This document shows positions 25,950 to 36,045 of a DNA stretch of 64,000 nt, piece by piece. Each line of letters opens with the position of its first letter. The first letter of the stretch is position 1. The notes beneath the pieces are model-generated. The model was not told the DNA's origin. It saw only the letters and a program-made list of their open reading frames with translations, and made no database searches. Source of the DNA: Propioniciclava sinopodophylli (GTDB lineage: Bacteria; Actinomycetota; Actinomycetes; Propionibacteriales; Propionibacteriaceae); NCBI RefSeq assembly GCF_004324755.1, contig NZ_SDMQ01000009.1, positions 62,001-126,000 of the forward strand, in the 5' to 3' direction. Made by a program: the position numbers and the translations under genes.

Positions 25950-26507
25950 ATGGGTATCGAAGACGCACTCCCCGAGTCGGGAATCCTGACCACCACGATC
26001 GAGGGCATCGCCGGTTGGATGCGCCGCGCCTCGATCATGCCGGCCACCTTCGGCCTGGCCTGCTGCGCCATCGAGATGATGGCGTTCGGCTGCGCCCGCT
26101 ACGACGCCGACCGCTGGGGCCAGGTCGCCTTCCGCGCCTCGCCCCGCCACGCCGACCTGCTGATCATCTCCGGCCGCGTGAGCCAGAAGATGGCCCCGGT
26201 CATGCGCCAGGTCTACGACCAGATGCCCGGCCCGAAGTGGGTCATGGCGATGGGCGTGTGCGCCAGCTCGGGCGGCATGTTCAACAACTACGCCATCGTC
26301 CAGGGTGGTGACCACATCGTCCCCGTCGACGTGTACGTGCCCGGCTGCCCGCCGCGCCCGGACATGTTCATCGACGGCATGTTCAAGCTGCGCGAGATCG
26401 TGCTCCGTGACCCGATGGGCGCCCACCGCGCCAAGGTCCTGGAGGACCTGGAGGAGCTCCAGCTCGCCGCGACCCCCACGCTCGAGATGAAGGGCCTCAT
26501 GCGATGA
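25950..26507 (+). CDS. nuoB: NADH-quinone oxidoreductase subunit B
   Basis: A 185-residue peripheral subunit carrying terminal 4Fe-4S cluster N2. The tandem cysteines lie in [12 protein letters not shown], with further ligands in [10 protein letters not shown] and [10 protein letters not shown]2 passes electrons to quinone at the NuoB/NuoD interface. Slightly long N-terminus. Its stop overlaps nuoC. Confidence 0.98.
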   Translation: MGIEDALPESGILTTTIEGIAGWMRRASIMPATFGLACCAIEMMAFGCARYDADRWGQVAFRASPRHADLLIISGRVSQKMAPVMRQVYDQMPGPKWVMAMGVCASSGGMFNNYAIVQGGDHIVPVDVYVPGCPPRPDMFIDGMFKLREIVLRDPMGAHRAKVLEDLEELQLAATPTLEMKGLMR

Positions 26508-27244
26508 GCGACGAGAAGCTCCCCGGCGAGGAGAAGACGATCGACGGCGACGTCGTCCCCAACACCGCCTCCGCCCCCGCGGCGGGCCTGGAGCGCGAGG
26601 ACGTCGAGCCAAGCCCGCCGGTGACCCGCTCGGGCATGTGGTCCGAGGGATCGCCCGACACCTCCGGCTACGGCGGCATCGTGCGCGAGTACCTGCCCGT
26701 GCAGTCGTCCGCGCGCCCGCTGGACGACGCGAACGAGCGCGTCCTGGCCCGCCTGGAGAGCCTGGTCGACGGCGCGATCGCCCGCGTCCTGTACGACCGC
26801 AACGAGCTGACGATCTTCGTGCCGCGCGAGAAGCTGGCCGAGGTCGTCCGCGCGCTGCGCGACGACGCGCACCTGCGCTTCGAGGGCTGCATGAGCGTCT
26901 CCGGCGTGCACTACCCGACGGACGCCGGCGCCGAGCTGCACGTCGTCTACCACCTGCTCTCCTACACGCACAACCGCCGCGTGCGCCTCGAGGTGACCGC
27001 GCCGGACGCCGACCCGCACATCCCCAGCGTCGTCCCGACCTACCCGGCCGCGGACTGGCACGAGCGCGAGACGTGGGACATGTTCGGCGTCATCTTCGAC
27101 GGGCACCCGGCCCTCACCCGCATCCTCATGCCGGATGACTGGGTCGGCCACCCGCAGCGGAAGGACTACCCCCTCGGCGGCATCCCCGTCGAGTACAAGG
27201 GCGCCGTTGTGCCGCCCCCGGACCAGCGGAGGGAATACCGGTGA
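26504..27244 (+). CDS. nuoC: NADH-quinone oxidoreductase subunit C
   Basis: A 246-residue 30-kDa subunit. An acidic, low-complexity N-terminal extension of about 55 residues ([16 protein letters not shown]) precedes the conserved core. The signature [16 protein letters not shown] and RKDYPLGG near the C-terminus are diagnostic. It contacts NuoD in the peripheral arm. Overlaps nuoB by 4 bp and nuoD by 4 bp. Confidence 0.97.
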   Translation: MSDEKLPGEEKTIDGDVVPNTASAPAAGLEREDVEPSPPVTRSGMWSEGSPDTSGYGGIVREYLPVQSSARPLDDANERVLARLESLVDGAIARVLYDRNELTIFVPREKLAEVVRALRDDAHLRFEGCMSVSGVHYPTDAGAELHVVYHLLSYTHNRRVRLEVTAPDADPHIPSVVPTYPAADWHERETWDMFGVIFDGHPALTRILMPDDWVGHPQRKDYPLGGIPVEYKGAVVPPPDQRREYR

Positions 27245-28581
27245 GCCAGGACCACGACTACTACGCCCAGGGGTCCGAGCCGACCACGGGCACGGTCTAC
27301 ATGCCCATGGGCGGCGACTGGGTCGACATCGAGCAGGAGCAGGCCGAGCGCGGTGACGAGACCCTCGTCATCAACATGGGCCCGCAGCACCCGGCGACCC
27401 ATGGCGTCCTCCGCCTGATCCTGGAGACCGAGGGCGAGACGGTGAAGAGCGTTCGCCCGGGCATCGGCTTCCTGCACACGGGCATCGAGAAGAACATGGA
27501 GTTTCGCAACTGGGCCCAGGGTTCGACGTTCGTGACCCGCATGGACTACGTCGCGCCGCTCTTCAACGAGGTGGCCTACTGTCTCTCGGTCGAGCGCCTG
27601 CTGGGCATCGAGGACCAGATCCCCGAGCGCGCCACGCAGATCCGCGTGCTCATGATGGAGCTCAACCGCATCAGCAACCACCTCGTCGCCATCGGCACCA
27701 CCGGCAACGAGCTGGGTGCCACGTCGGTGATGATGGCGGGCTTCCGCGAGCGCGAGATGATCCTCGACTTCTTCGAGGCCGTCAGCGGCCTCCGCATGAA
27801 CCACGCCTACGTCCGCCCCGGCGGCGTGGCCGTCGACCTCCCGGAGAACGGCATCAGCCAGCTGCGCGACCTCATCGCGTGGCTCGAGAAGCACCTGCCG
27901 GAGCTGGCGCTGCTCATCAAGGAGAACCCGATCTTCAAGGGCCGCACCGTCAACGTGGGCGTCCAGGACCTGTCGGCCTGCATGGCGATGGGTGTCACCG
28001 GGCCGATCCTGCGCTCGGCCGGCTACGCCTGGGACCTGCGCAAGACGCAGCCCTACTGCGGTTATGACACCTACGACTTCGACGTCCCGGTCGAGAACAC
28101 AGCCGACTGCTACGGCCGCTACCTCGTGCGCTACAACGAGATGTGGGAGTCGCTGAAGATCGTCAAGCAGGTCGCCGACCGCCTCGAGCAGTCCATCGGC
28201 CAGCCCGTCATGTACACCGACGCCAAGATCAGCTCCCCGGCAGACCTCCGGGTGGGCCCCGATGGCCAGGGCAACAGCCACGAGCACATCAAGCACATCA
28301 TGGGCGAGTCCATGGAGGCGCTGATCCACCACTTCAAGGTCGTCACCGAGGGCTTCCGCGTGCCGGTCGGCCAGGCGTACGTGCCCATCGAGAGCCCCAA
28401 GGGCGAGCTCGGCTGCCACGTCGTCTCCGACGGCGGCACCCGGCCCTACCGTGCCCACATGCGTGACCCAGGCTTCAACCACCTGCAGTCCGTGCCGTTG
28501 CAGTGCGAGGGCGGCATGATCTCCGACGTGATCATGGCGCTGGCTTCGATCGACCCCGTCATGGGAGGTGTTGACCGGTGA
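27241..28581 (+). CDS. nuoD: NADH-quinone oxidoreductase subunit D
   Basis: A 446-residue 49-kDa subunit from GTG 27241. Near the N-terminus is [14 protein letters not shown] with the conserved histidines of the quinone cavity. [27 protein letters not shown] and the C-terminal DPVMGGVDR match the family. Together with NuoB it forms the quinone-reducing site; menaquinone is the expected acceptor given the men genes nearby. Confidence 0.98.
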   Translation: MSQDHDYYAQGSEPTTGTVYMPMGGDWVDIEQEQAERGDETLVINMGPQHPATHGVLRLILETEGETVKSVRPGIGFLHTGIEKNMEFRNWAQGSTFVTRMDYVAPLFNEVAYCLSVERLLGIEDQIPERATQIRVLMMELNRISNHLVAIGTTGNELGATSVMMAGFREREMILDFFEAVSGLRMNHAYVRPGGVAVDLPENGISQLRDLIAWLEKHLPELALLIKENPIFKGRTVNVGVQDLSACMAMGVTGPILRSAGYAWDLRKTQPYCGYDTYDFDVPVENTADCYGRYLVRYNEMWESLKIVKQVADRLEQSIGQPVMYTDAKISSPADLRVGPDGQGNSHEHIKHIMGESMEALIHHFKVVTEGFRVPVGQAYVPIESPKGELGCHVVSDGGTRPYRAHMRDPGFNHLQSVPLQCEGGMISDVIMALASIDPVMGGVDR

Positions 28582-29318
28582 GCGGTCACGAGTTCCAGAG
28601 CTGGTTCCCCGACTCAGGGTCGGTCGACATGGCCGACCAGTCGAGCAACATCGACGAGCAGACCATCGCCGAGCTGCGCGAGCTCGCGGGCCGCTACCCG
28701 CAGGCCCGCTCGGCGCTGCTGCCGATGCTGCACCTCGTGCAGTCGGTGGACGGACGCGTGTCCCCGCGCGGTATCGAGGCGTGCGCGGACGTCCTGGGCA
28801 TCACCACCGCCCAGGTCACCGGCGTCGCGACCTTCTACACGATGTACAAGCGGCGTCCGGCCGGCCGGCACCACGTCGGTGTCTGCACCACGGCCCTGTG
28901 CGCGGTCATGGGCGGTGACGCCCTGATCGAGCACGTCTCCGACAAGCTCGGCATCGCCGAGGGCGAGACGACCGCGGACGGCACGTTCAGCCTGGAGCGC
29001 ATCGAGTGCAACGCGGCCTGCGACTTCGCGCCGGTCATGATGGTCAACTGGGAGTTCATGGACAACATGAGCCCCGAGAAGGCCGACCAGCTGCTCGACG
29101 ACCTGGCCGCCGGCAAGCCGGTCTCCTCGACCCGCGGCGCCACGCTGACCAGCTGGAAGGAGGCCGAGCGCGTCCTCGCCGGCTTCCCCGACGGTCGCGC
29201 CGACGAGGGCCCCGCTGCTGCGGGTGCCTCGCTCGTGGGACTGAACATCGCGCGCGAGCGCGGCTGGGCGGCCCCCGACTCCGCCCCTGCCCCGGCGACA
29301 CAGGAGGAGCAGAAGTGA
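28578..29318 (+). CDS. nuoE: NADH-quinone oxidoreductase subunit E
   Basis: A 246-residue 24-kDa thioredoxin-fold subunit from GTG 28578. The 2Fe-2S cluster N1a ligands are expected in [14 protein letters not shown] and [14 protein letters not shown]. The core matches the usual 160-170 residues. The C-terminal part after [14 protein letters not shown] is an actinobacterial-style extension, Ala/Pro-rich at the end. Four-bp overlap with both neighbours. Confidence 0.96.
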   Translation: MSGHEFQSWFPDSGSVDMADQSSNIDEQTIAELRELAGRYPQARSALLPMLHLVQSVDGRVSPRGIEACADVLGITTAQVTGVATFYTMYKRRPAGRHHVGVCTTALCAVMGGDALIEHVSDKLGIAEGETTADGTFSLERIECNAACDFAPVMMVNWEFMDNMSPEKADQLLDDLAAGKPVSSTRGATLTSWKEAERVLAGFPDGRADEGPAAAGASLVGLNIARERGWAAPDSAPAPATQEEQK

Positions 29319-30634
29319 CCGACATGCTCACCCCGGTGCTCTCGGCCAACTGGGCCGACGACCGCCCCTGGAAGCTGACCAACTACGAGCGCCTCGGCGG
29401 CTACCAGGGCCTGCGCAAGGCCCTGACCATGGAACCGGACGCGATCATCGGGGAGGTCAAGGACTCCGGCCTTCGCGGACGCGGCGGCGCCGGCTTCCCG
29501 ACCGGCATGAAGTGGAGCTTCGTCCCGCAGGACAACCCCAACCCCAAGTACCTCGTCGTCAACGCCGACGAGTCGGAGCCGGGCACCTGCAAGGACATCC
29601 CGCTCATGATGGCCAACCCCCACGTCCTGGTGGAGGGCGTGGCGATCAGCTCGTTCGCCATCCGCTCGAACTTCGCGTTCATCTACGTGCGCGGCGAGGT
29701 CCTGCACGTCATCCGCCGCCTCCAGCAGGCCGTGCGCGAGGCGTACTCGGCCGGTTACCTGGGCAAGAACATCCTCGGCACCGGCTACGACCTGGAGGTC
29801 GTCGTCCACGCCGGCGCCGGCGCCTACATCTGTGGCGAGGAGACCGCGCTGCTCGACTCGCTCGAGGGGCGCCGTGGCCAGCCCCGCCTGCGCCCGCCGT
29901 TCCCGGCCGTCGCGGGCCTGTACGCCAGCCCAACCGTCGTCAACAACGTCGAGTCGATCGCGTCGGTCCCCGGGATCATCGCCAAGGGCGCCAGCTGGTT
30001 CGCCTCGATGGGCACCGAGAAGAGCAAGGGCCACGGCATCTTCTCCCTCTCGGGCCACGTCGCGAACCCGGGCCAGTTCGAGGCCCCGATGGGCATCACG
30101 CTGCGCCAACTGATCGAGCTGGCCGGCGGTATGCGCGACGGCCACGAGCTCAAGTTCTTCACCCCGGGCGGCTCATCGACGCAGATCCTCACCAAGGACT
30201 CCCTCGACATGCCGCTCGACTTCGACTCGGTCGCCGCCGCGGGCTCGCTGCTGGGCACCCGCGCGCTGCAGATCTTCGACGAGACGACCTCGGTGGTCCG
30301 CACGACGCTGCGCTGGGTCGAGTTCTACAAGCACGAGTCGTGTGGCAAGTGCACCCCCTGCCGCGAGGGCAACTGGTGGCTGGTGCAGATGCTGCGCAAG
30401 TTCGAGGCGGGACAGGCCCAGGAGGGCGACATCGAGAAGATGCTCGACGTCGCCGACAACATCGGCGGACGGTCTTTCTGCGCGCTGGCCGACGGCGCGG
30501 TCGCCTGCGTCACCTCGGCGGTCAAGGAGTTCCGTTCCGAGTTCGAGGCCGGCTACCACACGCCGGCGTGGGAGCTGTTCCCCTACGGAAAGAGCGCCCT
30601 GTTCGGGGCCAAGCAGGCAGGAGGCCACGCATGA
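29315..30634 (+). CDS. nuoF: NADH-quinone oxidoreductase subunit F
   Basis: A 439-residue 51-kDa NADH-oxidising subunit from GTG 29315. NADH/FMN-binding GRGGAGFPTGMKW, FMN-site GAGAYICGEETALLDSLEG, and the 4Fe-4S (N3) ligands in ESCGKCTPCREG plus a later cysteine in GRSFCALADG are present. The start uses the GTGA overlap with nuoE; longer upstream open frame is nuoE sequence in another phase. Confidence 0.98.
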   Translation: MTDMLTPVLSANWADDRPWKLTNYERLGGYQGLRKALTMEPDAIIGEVKDSGLRGRGGAGFPTGMKWSFVPQDNPNPKYLVVNADESEPGTCKDIPLMMANPHVLVEGVAISSFAIRSNFAFIYVRGEVLHVIRRLQQAVREAYSAGYLGKNILGTGYDLEVVVHAGAGAYICGEETALLDSLEGRRGQPRLRPPFPAVAGLYASPTVVNNVESIASVPGIIAKGASWFASMGTEKSKGHGIFSLSGHVANPGQFEAPMGITLRQLIELAGGMRDGHELKFFTPGGSSTQILTKDSLDMPLDFDSVAAAGSLLGTRALQIFDETTSVVRTTLRWVEFYKHESCGKCTPCREGNWWLVQMLRKFEAGQAQEGDIEKMLDVADNIGGRSFCALADGAVACVTSAVKEFRSEFEAGYHTPAWELFPYGKSALFGAKQAGGHA

Positions 30635-33027
30635 GCGTCGACGCCAAGGCCGGCGCCGTCGAGAAGTCGGACCTGATCTCGGTCTTCATCGACGGCACCG
30701 AGGTGCAGGTGCCCAAGGGCACCCTGGCCATCCGCGCTGCCGAGATGATCGGCATCAACATCCCGCGGTTCTGCGACCACCCGCTGCTCGACCCGGTCGG
30801 CGCCTGCCGCCAGTGCATGGTCGAGGTGCCGGACATGGGCAACGGGCGCGGCATGCCCAAGCCCCAGGCGTCCTGCACCCTCGAGGTGGCGCCGAACATG
30901 CAGATCACCACGCAGGTCAGTTCGCCCGTCGCCGACAAGGCGCAGAAGGGCATGCTCGAGTTCCTGCTCATCAACCACCCTCTCGACTGCCCGATCTGCG
31001 ACAAGGGGGGCGAGTGCCCCCTGCAGAACCAGGCGATGAGCCACGGCTACGCGGAGTCCCGCTACGACGGCGTGAAGCGCACCTTCCCCAAGCCGGTGTC
31101 GGTGTCGGCCCAGATCCTGCTCGACCGTGAGCGCTGTGTGCTGTGTGCGCGCTGCACCCGCTTCTCCGAGCAGATCTCCGGTGACCCGTTCATCGCCCTG
31201 GTCGAGCGCGGTGCGCTGCAGCAGGTCGGCATCTACGCCGACGACCCGTACGACAGCTACTTCTCCGGCAACGTCGTCCAGATCTGCCCGGTGGGCGCGC
31301 TGACCAGCGCCGACTACCGCTTCCAGGCCCGTCCGTTCGACCTCGTGTCGACGCCGGTCACCTGTGAGATCTGCGCCGCCGGCTGCCAGCTGCGCTCCGA
31401 CCACCGCCACTTCCAGGTCAAGCGTCGCCTCGCCGGCAACGCCCCCGAGGTGAACGAGGAGTGGAACTGCGACCGCGGTCGCTTCGCCTTCCGCTCCGGC
31501 CGCCAGGCCGACCGGGTCACGACCCCGCTGGTCCGCGACGGCGACGTCCTGCGCCCCGCGTCCTGGCCCGAGGCCATCGACGCCGCGGTGGCGGGCCTCA
31601 AGGCCGCCGGCAGCAGCGTCGGCGTCCTGACCGGTGGACGCCTCACGCTCGAGAACGCCTACGGTTACGCCAAGTTCGCCCGCGCCGTGCTCGGGACGAA
31701 CAACGTGGACTTCCGGGCCCGCGAGCACTCCGTGGAGGAGGGCCAGTTCCTCGCCCACGCCGTGGCCGGCAAGCACCTCGGCGACGGCGTGACCTACGAC
31801 GACCTGCAGAATGCCTCCCAGGTCATCTGCGTCTCCTTCGAGCCCGAGGAGGAGAGCCCGATCGTCTTCCTGCGGCTCCGCAAGGCCGTCCGCAAGAACA
31901 AGACCAAGGTCGTCACGGTGGCCCCGTACCTGTCCAACGGTGCCGCCAAGTTGGGTGCCCACCTCGTCGGAACCGTGCCCGGCACGGAGGCCGAGGTCGT
32001 CGCCAGGCTCGAGGCCGACGCCGACACGATCATCCTCGTCGGTGAGCGTGCCGCCGGCGCGCTGGGCACCCTGACCTCGGCCGCCAACCTCGCCGCCCGC
32101 ACCGGTGCCCGCCTCGCGTGGGTCCCGCGCCGCGCCGGAGACCGCGGCGCCGTCGAGGCCGGCTGCCTGCCGAACCTGCTGCCCGGCGGCCGTCCCGTGT
32201 CGGACGCCACCGCGCGCGTCGACATGCAGGCCGCCTGGGGCGTCGCCAAGCTGCCCGCGCAGCCGGGGCTCGACACCGGTGCGATGCTGCACGCGGCGAC
32301 CACCGGTGACCTGGCCGCCCTCGTGGTGGCCGGCGTCCAGCCGACCGACCTGCCCGATGCGGTGCTCGCCCGCGAGGCGTTCGAGAAGGTGGGCTTCCTG
32401 CTCAGCCTCGAGACCCGCATCAGCGAGGTGACCGAGCGCGCCGACGTGGTGCTCCCGGTCGACCTGATCGAGGACCAGGCCGGCACCTTCCTCAACTGGG
32501 AGCACCGCGAGGGGCGCGTGAACCGCGTCAACAGGCAGACCCCCAGCCCGATGACCGACCTCCGCGTGCTCGCGATGCTGGCGGACGCCCTGGGTTCCGA
32601 CCTGGGCATCCGCACGGCCAAGAGCGCCAAGGCCGAGCTCGACGGGGTCGGCGTCTGGGAGGGTGGCCGATCCGGCGCGCCGAGCGAGGACATCCCGATG
32701 GCCCCGCGCGGCGAGGGCCTGCTGCTCGCCTCCTGGCGTCAGCTGATCGACGGCTCCGCAGGCAACGACGGCGCCCCGGCCCTGCTGGCCACCGCGAAGC
32801 CGGTCGTCGCCCGGGTGAGCCCGGCCACGGCGTCCGGCCTCGGCCTGACCGAGGGCGACACCGTGACCGTCGCGAGCGCCGGCGGTTCGGCCGAGCTCAC
32901 GCTGTTCGTCGAGGATTCCATGGTCGACGGGGTCGTCTGGGTCCCCGGCAACCGGGGTGGTGAGGGGCTCGGCGAGCTCCGCGTCACCGCGGGCGAGTAT
33001 GTCACTGTCACCGGAGGTGCGGCATGA
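30631..33027 (+). CDS. nuoG: NADH-quinone oxidoreductase subunit G
   Basis: A 798-residue 75-kDa subunit. The N-terminal 2Fe-2S ferredoxin-like domain has CDHPLLDPVGACRQCMVEV (read in parts). Next are HPLDCPICDKGGECPLQ and RCVLCARCTRFSEQI with ligands for further clusters, then a molybdopterin-oxidoreductase-like domain beginning at TCEICAAGCQLRSDHR that binds no molybdenum in complex I. A C-terminal MopB-binding-like beta barrel runs SGLGLTEGDTVTVAS. ATG 30631 overlaps the nuoF stop. Confidence 0.97.
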   Translation: MSVDAKAGAVEKSDLISVFIDGTEVQVPKGTLAIRAAEMIGINIPRFCDHPLLDPVGACRQCMVEVPDMGNGRGMPKPQASCTLEVAPNMQITTQVSSPVADKAQKGMLEFLLINHPLDCPICDKGGECPLQNQAMSHGYAESRYDGVKRTFPKPVSVSAQILLDRERCVLCARCTRFSEQISGDPFIALVERGALQQVGIYADDPYDSYFSGNVVQICPVGALTSADYRFQARPFDLVSTPVTCEICAAGCQLRSDHRHFQVKRRLAGNAPEVNEEWNCDRGRFAFRSGRQADRVTTPLVRDGDVLRPASWPEAIDAAVAGLKAAGSSVGVLTGGRLTLENAYGYAKFARAVLGTNNVDFRAREHSVEEGQFLAHAVAGKHLGDGVTYDDLQNASQVICVSFEPEEESPIVFLRLRKAVRKNKTKVVTVAPYLSNGAAKLGAHLVGTVPGTEAEVVARLEADADTIILVGERAAGALGTLTSAANLAARTGARLAWVPRRAGDRGAVEAGCLPNLLPGGRPVSDATARVDMQAAWGVAKLPAQPGLDTGAMLHAATTGDLAALVVAGVQPTDLPDAVLAREAFEKVGFLLSLETRISEVTERADVVLPVDLIEDQAGTFLNWEHREGRVNRVNRQTPSPMTDLRVLAMLADALGSDLGIRTAKSAKAELDGVGVWEGGRSGAPSEDIPMAPRGEGLLLASWRQLIDGSAGNDGAPALLATAKPVVARVSPATASGLGLTEGDTVTVASAGGSAELTLFVEDSMVDGVVWVPGNRGGEGLGELRVTAGEYVTVTGGAA

Positions 33028-34355
33028 CCCCTGAACCCTTCGTCATGAACGATCCGTGGTGGATCGTTGCGATCAAGGCCATCGGCATCGTGCTGTTGGT
33101 GCTGACCTGGCAGATCATCAACGTGTGGTTCGAGCGCCGCGTGCTGGGCAAGATGCAGCAGCGCAAGGGCCCGATCATGAACGGCCCGTTCGGCCTGGGC
33201 CAGACCCTCGGTGACGGCCTGAAGTTCCTCCTCAAGGAGGACTTCGCCCCCGGCATGGTGGACAAGGTGCTCTACACCCTGGCCCCGCTCATCGCCGGCG
33301 TCTCGGCCTTCACCGCCTGGTCGGTGATCCCGCTGGGTGGCCAGGTGAACATGTTCGGGGTGGAGACCCGCCTGCAGGTCGCCGACCTGCCGGTCTCGGC
33401 GCTCGTGCTGCTCGCCGCGGCCTCCACCGCCGTCTACGGCTTCGTGCTGGCCGGCTACTCGTCGCAGTCGCCCTACTCGCTGCTCGGCTCGATGCGCTCC
33501 AGCGCGCAGATGATCAGCTACGAGATCTCGATGGGCCTGTCCTACGTGGCGGTCTTCCTCTACGCCGGCTCCATGTCGACCGGCCAGATCGTCGAGGCCC
33601 AAGGCCTGCCGCTGTTCGGCGCCAACCCACTCGGCCTGCAGCAGTGGTACTGGCTGCTCCTGCTGCCGTCCTTCGTGATCTACGTGATCTCGATGCTGGG
33701 CGAGTCCAACCGCGTGCCGTTCGACCTGCCCGAGTGCGAGTCCGAGCTGGTCTCGGGCCACATCACGGAGTACACCGGCTTCCGCTACGCGATCTTCTAC
33801 CTCACCGAGTACATCAACATGACGACGCTGTCGGCGATCGTCACGACGCTGTTCCTCGGTGGCTACAAGGCCATCTGGCCGCTGGGCTTCATCTTCCCCG
33901 ACACCGGGTACTGGGGCCTGCTCTGGTTCGTCATCAAGGTCCAGCTGTTCATCTTCTTCTTCGTCTGGGTGCGCGCCTCGCTGCCGCGCTTCCGGTACGA
34001 CCAGTTCATGGGCCTGGGCTGGAAGTGGCTCATCCCGATCTCGCTCGGCTGGGTCATGGTCATCGCCCTCCTGCGCGCCCTGACCAACCACGGCCTGCTG
34101 CAGGGCCCGCTCCTGTGGATCCTCATCGGCGTGGTCGTCCTCGGCCTGATCGCGGTGACCTTCCTCGGCGGCGAGGAGGTGAAGGACGAACCGGTCGTCG
34201 ACGACGGGCCGTTCGACGCCTTCGCCGGCGGTTACCCCGTCCCGCCGATGCCCGGGCAGACCCTGCCGGAGCTCGCCGACGTGGTCGCCGGCTCCAGCAT
34301 CGACACCGACCATGCCGCAGCCGCGGCGTCCGACGACCACAGGAAGGACGCGTAA
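33024..34355 (+). CDS. nuoH: NADH-quinone oxidoreductase subunit H
   Basis: A 443-residue membrane subunit with about eight helices that joins the peripheral and membrane arms and forms part of the quinone chamber. Signatures: [14 protein letters not shown], the acidic loop [20 protein letters not shown] (split across TM5-6), and [24 protein letters not shown]. The C-terminus after [10 protein letters not shown] carries one more hydrophobic segment and an acidic tail of about 60 residues typical of actinobacteria. Confidence 0.97.
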   Translation: MTPEPFVMNDPWWIVAIKAIGIVLLVLTWQIINVWFERRVLGKMQQRKGPIMNGPFGLGQTLGDGLKFLLKEDFAPGMVDKVLYTLAPLIAGVSAFTAWSVIPLGGQVNMFGVETRLQVADLPVSALVLLAAASTAVYGFVLAGYSSQSPYSLLGSMRSSAQMISYEISMGLSYVAVFLYAGSMSTGQIVEAQGLPLFGANPLGLQQWYWLLLLPSFVIYVISMLGESNRVPFDLPECESELVSGHITEYTGFRYAIFYLTEYINMTTLSAIVTTLFLGGYKAIWPLGFIFPDTGYWGLLWFVIKVQLFIFFFVWVRASLPRFRYDQFMGLGWKWLIPISLGWVMVIALLRALTNHGLLQGPLLWILIGVVVLGLIAVTFLGGEEVKDEPVVDDGPFDAFAGGYPVPPMPGQTLPELADVVAGSSIDTDHAAAAASDDHRKDA

Positions 34356-34357
34356 CC

Positions 34358-34918
34358 ATGGGACTCTTGGATCCCTGGGCCGGCTTCGGCGTCACCTTCC
34401 GGACGATGTTCCGGAGGACCTTCACGCAGGGCTACCCCGAGAAGGGGCAGGAGAAGATCACGGCTCCGCGCTTCCACGGCCGCCACCAGCTGAACCGCTG
34501 GCCGGACGGGCTGGAGAAGTGCGTGGGCTGTGAGTTGTGCGCCTGGGCGTGCCCGGCCGACGCGATCTACGTGGAGGGCGCCTCCAACACGGAGGAGGCC
34601 CGCTACTCGCCGGGCGAGCGGTACGGCTCGGTGTACCAGATCAACTACCTGCGGTGCATCCTCTGCGGCATGTGCATCGAGGCGTGCCCCACGCGCGCCC
34701 TGACCATGACCAACGACTTCAAGCTCGCCGACACGTCCCGCGAGAAGATGATCTACACCAAGGACCGCCTGCTGGCCCCGCTGCTGCCGGGCATGGAGGA
34801 GCCGCCCCACCCGCGGCGCCTGGGCAACGACGAGAAGGACTACTTCCTCGGCCTGCCGCCCACCGGCGTCCCGGACACCCGCACCGGTCCCGCCGAGACC
34901 GAGGAGGTCGCCTCGTGA
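34358..34918 (+). CDS. nuoI: NADH-quinone oxidoreductase subunit I
   Basis: A 186-residue ferredoxin-like subunit with two 4Fe-4S clusters, N6a and N6b, bound by [12 protein letters not shown] and [12 protein letters not shown]. The N-terminal amphipathic helix contacts the membrane. ATG 34358 lies 2 bp after the nuoH stop, behind AGGAAGGA. Ends in a GTGA overlap with nuoJ. Confidence 0.98.
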   Translation: MGLLDPWAGFGVTFRTMFRRTFTQGYPEKGQEKITAPRFHGRHQLNRWPDGLEKCVGCELCAWACPADAIYVEGASNTEEARYSPGERYGSVYQINYLRCILCGMCIEACPTRALTMTNDFKLADTSREKMIYTKDRLLAPLLPGMEEPPHPRRLGNDEKDYFLGLPPTGVPDTRTGPAETEEVAS

Positions 34919-35727
34919 ACACCCTGCTCCTTCCCCTCGTCACCGGGGCGGAGGTGACGTTCTGGGTGGTGGCCCCGCTCACCATCCTGGGTGCCCTCGG
35001 TCTCGTGCTGAGCAAGCGGGCCGTGTACGCCGCGCTGTCGGTGGCGGTCACGATGGTCGGCCTCGCAGCCCTCTACGCCTCGCTCGATGCGCCCTTCCTG
35101 GCGATGGTGCAGATCATCGTCTACACCGGCGCGGTGCTGATGATGTTCCTGTTCGTCCTCATGATGGTCGGCATCATCACCCCCGACTCCACGGTGGAGA
35201 GCCTCAAGGGCCAGCGCGTGATGGCGATCCTCGGTGGCATCGGCATCCTGGCCTTCCTCTTCTTCGCGATCGGCGGCTCGCTCTACAACGAGCCTGCGAC
35301 GGTCACCGCGGCGAACGAGCAGTTCGGCGGCAACGTCGAGGGCCTGGCGAACCTGATGTTCGGCCGCTACGTCTTCGTGTTCGAGCTGTCCGCGGCCCTG
35401 CTGATCGTCGCCGCCGTCGGCGCGATGCTGCTGGCGCACAACGAGCGCGTCCGCGAGCGCAAGGGCCAGCCCGAGCTCGCGGCCGACCGCATGTACGCCT
35501 ACAAGACCAAGGGCGAGCACCCCGGTTCCCTGCCGAACTCCGGCGTGTACGCGGGCAGCAACGCCATCGGCGTCGGTGCCCTGCTGCCGGACGGCACGGT
35601 GTCGGAGAAGTCGATCAGCCAGACGCTCGCCCTGCGCGGCGCCACGATCGACCCCGCCCCGCTGACGCAGGTCACCGGCAGCACCTTCGCGGCCATCGAG
35701 GCCGTGCGCGACGAGGACGAGGACTGA
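34915..35727 (+). CDS. nuoJ: NADH-quinone oxidoreductase subunit J
   Basis: A 270-residue membrane subunit from GTG 34915. Five hydrophobic helices include the conserved [21 protein letters not shown] segment (read in parts) whose pi-bulge is part of complex I gating. After about residue 185 a hydrophilic C-terminal extension of some 85 residues follows ([14 protein letters not shown]), longer than in proteobacteria and common in actinobacteria. Confidence 0.96.
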   Translation: MNTLLLPLVTGAEVTFWVVAPLTILGALGLVLSKRAVYAALSVAVTMVGLAALYASLDAPFLAMVQIIVYTGAVLMMFLFVLMMVGIITPDSTVESLKGQRVMAILGGIGILAFLFFAIGGSLYNEPATVTAANEQFGGNVEGLANLMFGRYVFVFELSAALLIVAAVGAMLLAHNERVRERKGQPELAADRMYAYKTKGEHPGSLPNSGVYAGSNAIGVGALLPDGTVSEKSISQTLALRGATIDPAPLTQVTGSTFAAIEAVRDEDED

Positions 35728-35735
35728 TCACCGTG

Positions 35736-36035
35736 ATGAACCCGGAGAACTACCTCATCCTGGCCGCCATCCTGTTCGTCATCGGCGCCCTCGGCGTGAT
35801 GCTGCGCCGCAACGCGCTCATCGCGTTCCTCTGCGTGGAGCTGATGCTGAACGCCTGCAACCTGGCGTTCGTGGCGGGCTCCCACATCACCGGAACCCTC
35901 GACGGGCAGACCACGGCGTTCTTCGTCATGGTGGTCGCCGCCGCCGAGGTCGTGGTGGGCCTGGCCATCATCGTCTCGATCTACAAGACGCGCCGCTCGA
36001 CCTCGGTCGACGACGCCAACCTGCTGAAGCTCTGA
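35736..36035 (+). CDS. nuoK: NADH-quinone oxidoreductase subunit K
   Basis: A 99-residue membrane subunit with three helices: [25 protein letters not shown] at the start, the conserved glutamates in [13 protein letters not shown] and [12 protein letters not shown] that belong to the proton-conducting axis. GTG 35733 immediately upstream could also be used; ATG 35736 gives the family-typical MNPxNYL start. Confidence 0.96.
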   Translation: MNPENYLILAAILFVIGALGVMLRRNALIAFLCVELMLNACNLAFVAGSHITGTLDGQTTAFFVMVVAAAEVVVGLAIIVSIYKTRRSTSVDDANLLKL

Positions 36036-36045
36036 GGTGGGCGAC